64,000 nucleotides of DNA from Andalucia godoyi (lineage: Eukaryota; Discoba; Jakobea; Jakobida; Andaluciidae), in contig VRVR01000007.1 in assembly GCA_009859145.1 (NCBI GenBank), positions 124,001-188,000 on the forward strand. The letters are read 5' to 3'. Shown one piece after another: positions 11,111 through 19,723 of the stretch (within the stretch, counting starts at the first letter, position 1; every line of letters begins with the position of its first letter). The notes under the pieces are model-generated. The model was not told the DNA's origin. It searched no databases and saw only the letters and a program-made list of their open reading frames with translations. Both the position numbers and the translations under genes were made by a program.

Positions 11111-11259
11111 GCGCTTCGCCCCCCTTTGGTCGGGTCTCTTGGAGAAAGGAAAAGAAGATGACGCGGTGGTGATGCGGCTCGGATCTTGCAAGCGGTGTTT
11201 GTTTTCGCCAACGTTTTCATTTTAAAATCCTTTCGTTGTTGTTTTTTTTAAAATTAATA

Positions 11260-11871
11260 TTATGACTTGATCTTCTTTTCTCGCTCCATTACTGCTTGAT
11301 CAAACTTGATAAGGTACAGGGTTCTATCGTCTGCCGAGTGTGCTGAGACTTTGCAGTGGAACCCAGCCGAGCAGAGTGCTCCCTTCACAATACCGGCGAC
11401 AAACGCTCCACAATTCAACGACGAAAGATCCTTTGGGATCGAGATAAACCTGTTTACCAATGGAACCTTGTCCACGATGTAGTACTCATCTTCTTCCTCG
11501 GCAGACCTCTCGATTCCATCCGCAGCCTTTCCAAACATGCATTTCCACATGTTGGAATGAACATATTGTAAGGCCTGCACCAGCTTCAGGTCTCGCTTTC
11601 CACTTCGCTCTCGGAAAACGCACAGTTCATAAAAGCGAACTCCAATGGGTTCTCCGATTGCAGATAGCCGCAATTCAAGATCTACCATCGACGATGATTT
11701 CGAATATGAGTTTCGAACGATTTCGGCAAACAGGTGTGCAAACAGCGATAGGGAAACATCTGATTTGCCTCGAGGAACTGGTCTGTCTACCAATGCTGCC
11801 CGGCTCGAAAGTTGGGTTCCGGAGACGGTTGACCCGGACCGCAATCCTGAACCAACTGTGATGGATGACAT
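11260..11871 (-). CDS. TRAPPC5: TRAPP complex subunit 5 (Trs31)
   Basis: The 203-residue protein matches TRAPPC5/Trs31, a core bet3-fold subunit of the TRAPP tethering complexes that activate Rab1/Ypt1 in ER-Golgi traffic. Recognisable family stretches are SDVSLSLFAHLFAEIV, a WKCMFGKAADGIE segment, the YYIVDKVPLVNRFISIPKD block, and SLNCGAFVAGIVKGAL followed by the TLYLIKFDQAVMERE C-terminus. The ATG at 11871 gives an N-terminus only slightly longer than in animals (MSSITVGSG...). The frame continues upstream to a GTG at 12120 through a low-complexity AAT stretch encoding poly-Ile; I treat that as 5' leader. A leader intron cannot be excluded. Confidence 0.92.
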   Translation of the reverse strand: MSSITVGSGLRSGSTVSGTQLSSRAALVDRPVPRGKSDVSLSLFAHLFAEIVRNSYSKSSSMVDLELRLSAIGEPIGVRFYELCVFRERSGKRDLKLVQALQYVHSNMWKCMFGKAADGIERSAEEEDEYYIVDKVPLVNRFISIPKDLSSLNCGAFVAGIVKGALCSAGFHCKVSAHSADDRTLYLIKFDQAVMEREKKIKS

Positions 11872-12537
11872 CCGAATTCCACTGCTGTCAATGATAATCG
11901 TTCCGAACGGTTTCACTAGTGCTTTTACTATACTATCCAAAAACAAGACAATAATAAAAATAATAATAATCAGAGATTCCTGTTCCTCTGGACCTTTTTC
12001 TACCAGCTCAGTGTACGGCAGGCCATCGACAACGTCAAAAAACATTATTAAAAAATGGTGCTCCATGACGACTTTGAGAGAGCGTCGGAGGATGGTGCAT
12101 AACGGATGCCGAACAGACACTCTTTGCCATCACAGATAACGCACAAACAGTTTTTCGTAAGAAGCACCTTTTTGCTCACAAGCTCACCATTCGAGAACGA
12201 GTCTCCAATGAAAAGAAGTGAATCAAGTTTCAGTTTCGCCCAGAGATGACGCAATTAATCATGCATGGCCTCTTGAACCTTTTCTTCTGAAGAAATGCTT
12301 AGGGGTTTTTAATCGTCGTTTTTGAGTCCTCATTCGACTCGTTCGTTCCAGTTGTTTTTTTTTTCCCAATGGGGATGAGCAAAAAATGCCGCGCCACTGC
12401 TGTGGTTGAACGAACTCTTTCGAACTTTAGAGCCCCGGAAGTTGGTGATCGCATCGAGGGGCGGCAACCCCCCGCCCCAGCTTTTTTCCGGTACTCACCA
12501 ACTTGCGCTGAGGAAAACACCTTGTCGAGCTGCGTTC

Positions 12538-12545
12538 TGACGTCA
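12538..12545. promoter_or_regulatory. CRE-type palindrome (distal)
   Basis: Perfect TGACGTCA, the classical site for CREB/ATF-type bZIP dimers. It lies about 490 bases upstream of the Hsp20 ATG and is the second identical palindrome in the same promoter region. Function is inferred from the motif only. Confidence 0.45.
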
Positions 12546-12824
12546 ACTCTCAGGCGTGGCAAGTGCTTGGAAAAATCCACTGTTCCAGTACGTGTGAATC
12601 CCCCCTTTCCGCGTGTGACCAAAAATCGGTATTTTTGCTGCAACCAGAAAGGCGAACGCCAGGAGAAAAAAACATTCTGAGGTTTGCTTCGACGTCCCGT
12701 CTACTTCTCTCTTGATGGACCGTCCCGGCGTTTTTGGGCAAATGCAGGCAAACCACCTGCCAATTACGAGTTGGTGCAAGAACCAGGCAAAATTAGCGCA
12801 GCACGGATATCTACCACTTGACCA

Positions 12825-12832
12825 TGACGTCA
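12825..12832. promoter_or_regulatory. CRE-type palindrome (proximal) of the Hsp20 promoter
   Basis: Perfect TGACGTCA placed about 32 bases upstream of the TATA box, the usual arrangement for a bZIP-driven promoter. No convincing array of alternating GAA/TTC heat-shock elements was seen nearby, so bZIP control is the most visible regulatory hint. Confidence 0.5.
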
Positions 12833-12863
12833 GCTAAAGCCTGCAGTGGAAGTACGCAGTTCG

Positions 12864-12871
12864 TATATAAG
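12864..12871 (+). promoter_or_regulatory. TATA box of the Hsp20 gene
   Basis: TATATAAG at 12864-12871 lies about 158 bases upstream of the ATG at 13029, next to the proximal CRE. Its spacing allows a transcription start near 12895-12900 and a leader of about 130 bases. A clear TATA box is uncommon in this window, fitting an inducible gene. Confidence 0.65.
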
Positions 12872-13028
12872 CAGGCTGCTAGGTGTGTTTTGTGTGAAGC
12901 TTTTCGTTTTTCATTTTCATTTTACTCCTTTGTTTTGTTTGTTTTCTTTTCTGCAATCAACACAGTCAAAAAAAGAAAAAGAAGTGCCTTTTTGATCTGA
13001 AAGCATCACCCCTAAAAACAAAAACGAA

Positions 13029-13532
13029 ATGTCATACTGGACTGACCCCTTCCGCGAATTCCGTCGTCTTCAAAAGGAGATGGACACGCTGTTTTCTGAG
13101 AGCTTTTCAGGAAACAACGCACTGACGGGTCCTTCTTCGTCGGGAACGGTTGCAACTACCAGCCAGAACGACAATGCTCCGGCGCTCCCAGGACGTCGCT
13201 GGGCACCAGTTGTTGACGTGAAGGAAACCGACAAGGAGATCATTGTGGATGCCGAAGTCCCCGGAATGAACAAGCAGGACATCAAGGTGGAGGTTGACCA
13301 GAACAACGTTCTGAAGATCTACGGCGAGAACAAGTACGAGAAAAAGGTCGACAACGAGAAGTGGCACCGAGTCGAACGTTCATGGGGTTCGTTCACGCGT
13401 ACGCTGCAGCTTCCGGAGACTGCAACGGCGGACAAGATCTCCGCAAAGTACGAGAACGGTGTTCTCCATCTCACGATTCCCAAGCGTGAAGGTGCTCCGG
13501 CCCCGAAGACCAAGTCCATCACGATTGCATGA
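13029..13532 (+). CDS. Small heat-shock protein (Hsp20/alpha-crystallin)
   Basis: The 167-residue protein is an ATP-independent holdase chaperone, probably cytosolic since no targeting signal is seen. The alpha-crystallin domain spans about residues 55-152, beginning RRWAPVVDVKETDKE and including the VPGMNKQDIKVEV segment and the ENGVLHLTIPKRE C-terminal strand. The N-terminal arm (SYWTDPFREFRRLQKEMDTLF) is class I-like. The tail ends KSITIA, an I-x-I-type motif used for oligomer assembly. The ATG at 13029 follows an A-rich leader. The promoter carries TATA and CRE elements. Confidence 0.96.
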   Translation: MSYWTDPFREFRRLQKEMDTLFSESFSGNNALTGPSSSGTVATTSQNDNAPALPGRRWAPVVDVKETDKEIIVDAEVPGMNKQDIKVEVDQNNVLKIYGENKYEKKVDNEKWHRVERSWGSFTRTLQLPETATADKISAKYENGVLHLTIPKREGAPAPKTKSITIA

Positions 13533-13964
13533 GGGAGGGGATCCACAACAAAAAAAAAAAAAAGAAAGATCGCATATGGGTGTCGAACGGTGAATCGATG
13601 TGCTGGACTCCTCTTCTTCGCGACAGTACTCTTGTCTTGCAGGTGATAGATACAAGTGCTGGTATCAAATAAAACTGCGAGTTCGCGTATGCGGAAAACA
13701 TGCAATCGCATCACCATTGTTTTGTCCTCCTTAGTTATCTTCCCCCTCCTCTTACCTTCCGCTTCTCTTCTTCTTCTTCTTCTTTTTCTTCTTTTTCGCA
13801 GCTTACTCCTGACAACGGAGTCTAGCAGCCCAACATAGTGCACTCGACGACATGCAAGGTCTCAGGCATGTCTAGCAAAACAGGAGGTTTTCGCAGATTC
13901 GCGCATGCAATGGCGCTTTACCACCAAGACAGCGACACTTGCAAAGCGAGAAGAAGAAATAAGA
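13533..13964. other. Convergent 3' intergenic region
   Basis: The stretch lies between the Hsp20 stop and the AGC kinase stop and carries a poly-A run at 13550-13562 and TTC/CTT-rich pyrimidine tracts near 13760-13800. AATAAA-like hexamers occur at 13667. No gene is seen. Confidence 0.45.
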
Positions 13965-15683
13965 TTAGAACCCTTCAACAAAAGTGTCGTTTGGCCCATA
14001 TATTCCGTTGTTGTCGTCGCGCAACTCTGCAATCAACGAAGACTCTGCAGGCTCTCCCAAGTCTGAAAAGCACTGCTTCCCTGGTCGCGGCCAGAACAAC
14101 ATTTCGAGACGACCAGCTTCGACGTCCAGCCAGTTGATGCCTTCGAAAAACTTGTGCGACTGTATCTGATTATAGTTGGAAAGCCGGTCTTTGGGATCTT
14201 TCCTGAGGAACTGCGAAATGAGATCCTTCGCTTCAGCAGAAACAGAGAGTTTCTCATCGATCGGGAAAGAGTATTGGGCATCAATGATCTTTGAATACAC
14301 CATGTGCCTGGAGACCGCATAAAATGGTGATGATCGGAAGAGCAACTCATACAAGATGCAACCGACAGACCACCAATCCACAGAAACGTCATAATAGTCG
14401 CCACGAATAACTTCCGGCGCTTGAAAGTCCGGGGTGCCACAAAAGGTCTTGGTCGACGTGCCCGGATTCATGTTTTCCTTTGCAAGTCCAAAGTCAGTGA
14501 GTCGAATGTGCCCCGTTTGATCAATGAGAATATTCTCTGGCTTCAAATCTCGGTAAATGACACCGTTCGCATGCAGGTGTCCGACCGCGGCAATGATCTC
14601 TGCAATTAGAAGACGCGCAACAGACTCGGGAAGTGGGAATCCCACTGTCGAGGCCTTGATAAACCTCACAAGATCGCCACCGGGGACGTACTCGAGCACC
14701 ATGGCCAAGAAATTCTTGGTCTGTGCAGTCCCTTCAAGACGAACGATCAACGGGTGCGCAAGCTTTGCAAGAACGACGCGTTCTCTTTGGACGTTTTCCA
14801 TCTGCTTCTGCTGACGAACAGTACTCTTATGAAGCAATTTCAAGGCGTACCATTTTTCTGAATTCTGCTTCTCTCGACATACTATGACTTTTCCAAACGA
14901 TCCTCGTCCAATCATGTTGCCGAATTCCACTCTGCACAGCGGGAAAAATCGAATTTCAGAGGACGCATACTGAAACCAAATGAGATTGGGCACCACAAAT
15001 TCGCAGTCTTCGTGCGTTTCATCCGCTGCCGCTGCCGATTCCATCTCCGAAGAAGAATCGAGGCTGGTCTGCTGCTGCGAATACGAAGCCAGCGAGATCT
15101 GCGTGTCGCGCGCGAGCTGCGTCGTTCTTCCCTGAGAGTCGATCATGTACGCAGAACTCGCTCGTTTGATAACCTTTCCCATTCCGAGCTTCTCAAACGA
15201 CTGGATGATTCGTTCGACTTCCTTTGCTGTCTTGAGCTCAAATACATACGACGTCAACACGGAAATCGAAAATGAATTTGGATTTTCTTCATCTTGCGAA
15301 ATTTCAAAAACGTCTTCAGACGGATGAAACCACTGCGTCGAGGATCCTTTTTCATTGGATATTCCTGCTCGCGACATTTTTAGTCGTCGAGACTGTCGGG
15401 CACCGGCCTTGTTCACCTTGATGACATCGAACGCAAGCTGAGCGCCTTCGTGTGCCGACGTCGTTTGTCTTCTCGACAGCCGAATCGAGCCTCTTCTTCC
15501 TCCCGGAAGCGGATTGGAAACATTCAACAAGCTAGAAGAGCTAGGAGACGACATTGCAGAAGCAGAAGGGGACGCAGGAATATCCTGCAAATACCCATTC
15601 CGTGATGAGTGTGAATGCCCAGGAGAGTGCCCCGATAGTGATTCATCTTCCCAATGATCGACGCTGGCTCGCAACGACGACAT
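13965..15683 (-). CDS. AGC-family serine/threonine protein kinase
   Basis: The 572-residue protein has a C-terminal kinase domain (about 255-525) with every catalytic element: IGRGSFGKV loop, YALK lysine, YRDLKPENIL catalytic loop, LTDFGLAKE magnesium loop, TKTFCGTPDFQAPEV activation loop typical of AGC kinases phosphorylated by PDK1, and DWWSVGCILYE. A C-tail follows and ends with aromatic residues (TFVEGF), close to but not an exact FxxF hydrophobic motif. The N-terminal 250 residues contain a Ser-rich stretch and a beta-rich region around WFHPSEDVFEISQDEE that could be a divergent PH domain. It cannot be assigned to PKA, PKB or S6K. The frame is open upstream to a GTG at 15725; the first ATG is at 15683. 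Confidence 0.92.
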   Translation of the reverse strand: MSSLRASVDHWEDESLSGHSPGHSHSSRNGYLQDIPASPSASAMSSPSSSSLLNVSNPLPGGRRGSIRLSRRQTTSAHEGAQLAFDVIKVNKAGARQSRRLKMSRAGISNEKGSSTQWFHPSEDVFEISQDEENPNSFSISVLTSYVFELKTAKEVERIIQSFEKLGMGKVIKRASSAYMIDSQGRTTQLARDTQISLASYSQQQTSLDSSSEMESAAAADETHEDCEFVVPNLIWFQYASSEIRFFPLCRVEFGNMIGRGSFGKVIVCREKQNSEKWYALKLLHKSTVRQQKQMENVQRERVVLAKLAHPLIVRLEGTAQTKNFLAMVLEYVPGGDLVRFIKASTVGFPLPESVARLLIAEIIAAVGHLHANGVIYRDLKPENILIDQTGHIRLTDFGLAKENMNPGTSTKTFCGTPDFQAPEVIRGDYYDVSVDWWSVGCILYELLFRSSPFYAVSRHMVYSKIIDAQYSFPIDEKLSVSAEAKDLISQFLRKDPKDRLSNYNQIQSHKFFEGINWLDVEAGRLEMLFWPRPGKQCFSDLGEPAESSLIAELRDDNNGIYGPNDTFVEGF

Positions 15684-16009
15684 TTCCCGCTCCAGCCGCA
15701 CGCGATCTTCAACTTTAACCTCCACAACAACAGCAAAAATCAGAATTCAAAACATCAAAAAACAGAAGAAACGAATACACACACTGTCGCATCCCGTTGG
15801 TACCAGTATGCATTATCTGAATATGCACTTTGGGAGAGTTCTCTTTTCTGCCGGATCTATTTGCTTCCGCAAGACGTTGGGGACCTTTGCGGCTGTTTCA
15901 CGACCAGTCCACTCGCCCACTCACTCCATGCATGTGCAGTGGGTGAATTGGATGTGATGGGAGAAATAGCGGAAGCGGGGTAGTGTTTGCTTGGCATCTA
16001 TATGCGATT
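15684..16009. promoter_or_regulatory. Bidirectional promoter region, AGC kinase / isochorismatase
   Basis: About 330 bases separate the two divergent starts. Several TGCAT-containing repeats are present (near 15810 and 15928), but no TATA box or defined operator is recognised. Possible leader exon sequence for the kinase cannot be excluded. Confidence 0.4.
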
Positions 16010-16708
16010 ATGCATGTTGTATGGAGCGGGGGATCGATGGGAGGCCCCGCGTTGTTGGTGATTGATATGCAGAATGACTTTTGTCATGCTGACGGAGCAC
16101 TCTGCAAAACGTTTCCTGATATCGATACTGTCATTCGCAATGTTGCACGCTGCGTTCGACACTGCAGGGTTGCGGGGCTGCCTGTAGTGTGGGTTGTGTC
16201 CGAGTACGATTCCGTTTCGTCATCCATCGCAAAGGACGCCGCAGTGCAAAAGCATGTTCAGCGGTTCAAGAACGGAGTACCCCTCAAGGACGAGTACTTG
16301 GCAGGCAGGTATGTTTCAGGAAATGACGCATCAAGTCCTCCATGCTGTGCGGCAGGTTCTTGGGGCGCAGAGATTGTATCGGAACTACAGAATATGGTCC
16401 AGCCGCACGACGCCGTGGTTGTCAAGTCGTGGTATTCTGCATTCACGGAAACCACACTGTTGGACACACTTCGGAAACAGTCGCCGTCCGTCACTGAACT
16501 CGTTTGCTGCGGGGTCTCAACGAGCACATGTGTGCTGGCGACGATGTTGGACGCCTTTGAACAAGGCTTCCGAACCAGTTTGCTGGGGGACGGAACTTCT
16601 GCCTCCGATGAACAGCGGTACGACATGGCTTGTTCATGGATATCGCACTTTTCCGAGACGGTTCCGACATCGAGGTTTTGTTCTGGCGAGTTCACAAACC
16701 TGTACTGA
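16010..16708 (+). CDS. Isochorismatase-like cysteine hydrolase
   Basis: The 232-residue protein belongs to the isochorismatase/nicotinamidase superfamily of cysteine hydrolases. The expected triad is visible: Asp19 in LLVIDMQNDF, Lys139 in VVVKSWYSAF, and Cys174 in GVSTSTCVLATMLDA. The preceding residues form the usual non-prolyl cis-peptide neighbourhood. The substrate cannot be read from sequence; the family covers nicotinamide, N-carbamoyl compounds and isochorismate, and the metal-binding His cluster of nicotinamidases is not evident. The first in-frame ATG is at 16010; MGGPALLVID at 16037 is an equally reasonable start. The frame opens slightly earlier at a GTG. Confidence 0.9.
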   Translation: MHVVWSGGSMGGPALLVIDMQNDFCHADGALCKTFPDIDTVIRNVARCVRHCRVAGLPVVWVVSEYDSVSSSIAKDAAVQKHVQRFKNGVPLKDEYLAGRYVSGNDASSPPCCAAGSWGAEIVSELQNMVQPHDAVVVKSWYSAFTETTLLDTLRKQSPSVTELVCCGVSTSTCVLATMLDAFEQGFRTSLLGDGTSASDEQRYDMACSWISHFSETVPTSRFCSGEFTNLY

Positions 16709-16877
16709 CACTTTTTACTACACGGAGACAAATCCGCATATATTTGTGTACATAAAAAAGTGCAATTTGCAACAGCCACAATGATAATGATGACGCAAGA
16801 ACCAAAAAATAATAATAATAACAATAATAAATAAATAAATCAAATTGCAAAGAGAAGCATTTGAACCCGCACAGCTA

Positions 16878-18287
16878 CTAATGATCCACGGTGTTTGGCT
16901 CCACTGCTTGTGGTCCACCGCCGATTCTCTGCACTAGCGCCATATCTTTGTTCATAAGCGTGACTCGTCTGGCATGGATTGAAGTAAGAATCCCCAGTTC
17001 AAACTGCGAGATCAAGTACGCTTCCGCAGCTTCTTGAAGAGCTTCAATGGCCCCCGGCTGGAATCGATAATGCAAACCATCTTCTTCACGAGTTCCAACG
17101 ATTTCCTTAACCAGCCGCAGAAACGGGCGTTTTCGCAGGCAAAAGTCCACTCTGGTTTGCAATTGTCTGATTTCCGTTAAAGCTCGCTCACCAGGTCTGA
17201 GCCTCTTATTCTTCTTCTTCTTGCTGTTCTTCTCCGAATCGGATGCTCGCGCTCTCGACGAGGAAGAAATCATGATCGCGCCGCGTGTGGTCACCTTGTG
17301 ATTCAATGAGACTCCGGAGCTCGACACTTTCCGGGCGGGATTCACCGTTCCAGGTTGAACTCTCTTTGCAGGTTCCTTCATTGCCGCAGACCGACCAGCG
17401 GAGCTTACAGAAATCGACCGACGCGTATTCTGTGATGACGACTTCCAAAAGTCAGGCGGCACAACAGCCTCCACAACAGACGATGCGGATCCAGAATCGG
17501 AAGCCATTCGAGACATCTTGCCGCCAGTCCGTTTTTGAGCGCTTCCAAGAGCTTTCTTTGCCTCCTCCTCCTCCTCCTCCTCCTCCTCCTCATCATCATC
17601 GTCGTCGTCGTCGTCGTCGTCGTCAGCAGCCGCAAACGGCGGATGCGGTCGCTTCCTGGCAATTCGACTAGCAGTACGAGCGGCAGCCGCAGTCTTCATT
17701 TTATCCAACCTGCCTACGATTTCATCATTGTCATCGTCATTGTCATTGTCATTGTCATCGTCGTCGTTAGGCAGAACAGGAAGAGCTGAGCCTGATATGG
17801 GTCCGCCAGTCCGTCTTGCAAAATTCCGATTGACAGAACCGGAGGACAGAGCCGGAACTGACACGACAGGCTCCAGTGAGACATCGGCATCTGGAGATTG
17901 GATAGGAGTGATGACCGATTCATTGACAGAAAACTGGTTTTGGGTCTCTTTGCCAGCAACTTCCAACATGTATTCATCCAGATCCGAGTCTGAAATCTCA
18001 ACAGCATTGACCTCCATTCGTTCTTCATCAGGACAGCTTTGCGAATCGAAAAAACCTCTCAGCATCAAAAGACCGCGATCCGAAAGCTCTCGCGTGATAT
18101 GGAACAATTGCTCAAACTTTGAATTTGCGCTCACCCGTGCCAACCTCCCATTTCGACCGCGGCTCAGATACTCGTTTCCATCCTCTGCGATCAGTCGCAA
18201 ATACTGAAGAAGAAACTTGCGTCTCTCGCGATTCACATCTATATGAATTACATTTCGTCGCACAGGTATCACTTTCTCTCGCGGCAT
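16878..18287 (-). CDS. Histone H3 variant, centromeric (CenH3/CENP-A)-type, with a 360-residue N-terminal extension
   Basis: The last ~108 of 469 residues are a histone H3 fold: RLRPGERALTEIRQLQ for the alpha-N region, RKRPFLRLVKEI for alpha-1, a loop 1 longer by about two residues than canonical H3, ALQEAAEAYLISQFE for alpha-2 and IHARRVTLMNKDMALVQRI for alpha-3. Divergence from canonical H3 plus the long loop 1 fit CenH3, which marks centromeric nucleosomes. Canonical tail motifs (ARTKQTARKS) are absent. The N-terminal part has a compact basic/helical piece (residues 1-85), a Ser/Asp-rich acidic region, a run of about eleven Asp and ten Glu near residues 224-247, and a Lys-rich stretch before the fold. 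Most CenH3 tails are far shorter. ATG at 18287 is the first in frame. Confidence 0.88.
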   Translation of the reverse strand: MPREKVIPVRRNVIHIDVNRERRKFLLQYLRLIAEDGNEYLSRGRNGRLARVSANSKFEQLFHITRELSDRGLLMLRGFFDSQSCPDEERMEVNAVEISDSDLDEYMLEVAGKETQNQFSVNESVITPIQSPDADVSLEPVVSVPALSSGSVNRNFARRTGGPISGSALPVLPNDDDDNDNDNDDDNDEIVGRLDKMKTAAAARTASRIARKRPHPPFAAADDDDDDDDDDDEEEEEEEEEEAKKALGSAQKRTGGKMSRMASDSGSASSVVEAVVPPDFWKSSSQNTRRSISVSSAGRSAAMKEPAKRVQPGTVNPARKVSSSGVSLNHKVTTRGAIMISSSSRARASDSEKNSKKKKNKRLRPGERALTEIRQLQTRVDFCLRKRPFLRLVKEIVGTREEDGLHYRFQPGAIEALQEAAEAYLISQFELGILTSIHARRVTLMNKDMALVQRIGGGPQAVEPNTVDH

Positions 18288-19109
18288 TTCTTTGTGACTT
18301 TTTCCCCCCCTTCTTCAACAAACAAACAATCAGACAATAAATTAGTGAATGAATAAATTAATTAACACACAACTCGTGTCAGGAAAACGAAAGGAGGTAG
18401 AGGCTGGAAAAGGGAAGGCGCTGGGAAGTTGAATCAACTGATGATGCCCAGATGCTTGATGCCTGTTGATGTATCGGAAAGTCGGGTGTCTACTACAGTC
18501 CGCAGAGTCTCTTCCTTTTTCCGCTGGCCAAAAACATGGATCATTATGGATCATCGGCTACGCTGTCACCGACGACAGATCGAAGCCACGTGTTTTTGCT
18601 TCTTTATTTGGGGGCGAGCACCAACTCTTCAATGCAGTCAAAGGGTCATCGCAACCAACATATTCCCCAATCGATTCAACATTCAATAATTGAACGTTTG
18701 GAGGAAACAGAATGTGGTCGGCGGCGTTGCACATCGCATGTGCAGTTCTCTGACGACGCTTTTGCGTTTGCTCCTTCTTGTTCTCACACAATCGATCACA
18801 TCTTCGTGATTTGATCATCAGCTTGCTCAACAAGAACAGAAGATAGCAGAAAGAAAAAGAAATCCTCGACTTGACTACGGTAAGAAAATCGGATTGTTTT
18901 TTATTTTATTTAATGCTCAACGTTGAAGCACAAAGCTGTCAATCGTTGCATTCTTCCAGCTCAAGTGCTTTTCTTGCAGCACGTCGATAATGGTGAACAG
19001 TTCCCAACTGCCAACATTTGACGTGGGGAATAAAGAAGAGAAAACAAGGTCAGAGAAAGAAAGAAAGAAAGAAAGAAGAAGAAGAAGAAGAAGAAGAAGA
19101 AGAAGAAGA
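18288..19109. other. Intergenic region between divergent CenH3 and tRNA-binding-domain genes
   Basis: About 800 bases hold both promoters. A TGATGATGCC string near 18438 and a CACGTG E-box at 18586-18591 are visible. A GAAA/AAG microsatellite occupies about 19056-19109 directly before the preferred ATG of the next gene. No RNA gene could be modelled; C/D snoRNA boxes were looked for without a convincing pair. Confidence 0.4.
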
Positions 19110-19658
19110 ATGTTGAGGGGATTCACGGTACCATCGCGACGATTCGGGACGATTGCGTTGGGAGATCATATTGGAATGATGGATATTCGATGTGGAAAGA
19201 TTATAGAAATCACAAAGCATCCAAATGCAGACTCGCTGTTTGTTGAAAAAGTTGATGTTGGAGGTTCATCCATGACGGTTGTTTCAGGGTTGGTGAAATG
19301 GCACACTGCGGAGGAGCTCTTGAATGCCAAAGTGCTCGTCATTTGCAACATGAAACCATCCAAGCTTCGTGGCATTGATTCTGAAGGAATGCTGTTGGCT
19401 GCTGGTTTGAATCGCGAGCTGCCCAATGAGCAAGTGAAGGCGCTGTTTGCTCCATCAGACGCGGCGCTTGGAGCACGAATGGAAACTCCGCAGTTTCCTT
19501 TTAGTTCCGTGCTTGAAATCTTGAGCAGCAACAAGATGAAAAAGCTGCTTGCAGAGCTGAAAACGGATGAAAAGGGACACGTTGTATTCCGGAATCATCC
19601 AATGTTCGTGCAGGATCGCCCAGTAATATCATCCTTGTCGAATGCGCAAATCAGCTGA
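19110..19658 (+). CDS. tRNA-binding (EMAPII-like OB-fold) domain protein
   Basis: The 182-residue protein consists mostly of a C-terminal EMAPII/Arc1p/AIMP1-type OB fold that binds the tRNA elbow as an aminoacyl-tRNA synthetase cofactor. Landmarks are MDIRCGKIIEITKHPNADSL, the VVSGLVKWHTAEEL strand, VICNMKPSKLRGIDSEGML, and an extension ending at residue 182. No synthetase or coiled-coil region is attached, so it would act as a free trans factor. An ATG at 18990 is in frame and would add 40 residues, but these are mostly poly-Arg/Lys encoded by the GAAA microsatellite; I prefer 19110. Confidence 0.88.
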   Translation: MLRGFTVPSRRFGTIALGDHIGMMDIRCGKIIEITKHPNADSLFVEKVDVGGSSMTVVSGLVKWHTAEELLNAKVLVICNMKPSKLRGIDSEGMLLAAGLNRELPNEQVKALFAPSDAALGARMETPQFPFSSVLEILSSNKMKKLLAELKTDEKGHVVFRNHPMFVQDRPVISSLSNAQIS

Positions 19659-19723
19659 CACTTCCATGCAATGCATGCAGATACCATTCTTTAACTACAT
19701 TAAAACAAAAACTTTTTAACGGA

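Larger units (their letters stand above)
11872..13028. other. Intergenic region between divergent TRAPPC5 and small heat-shock gene
   Basis: This 1.16-kb gap holds the Hsp20 promoter at its right end and the TRAPPC5 leader at its left end. On the minus strand there are splice-like signals (a TTG|GTGAGTACC donor near 12499 and an ATG|GTGAGC donor near 12190) and short open frames of 68-114 codons that start at non-ATG codons. They could be exons of a small spliced gene, but I recognise no family and do not call one. Two perfect TGACGTCA palindromes lie at 12538 and 12825. Confidence 0.4.

Noticed and set aside
12048-12643. Minus-strand open frames with GTGAGT-type donor sites, possible spliced small gene
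   Set aside because: No ATG starts, no family resemblance, and it overlaps the Hsp20/TRAPPC5 promoter area; kept only as a note.
18430-18520. TGATGA box suggesting a C/D snoRNA
   Set aside because: No CTGA D box or terminal stem at a usable distance.
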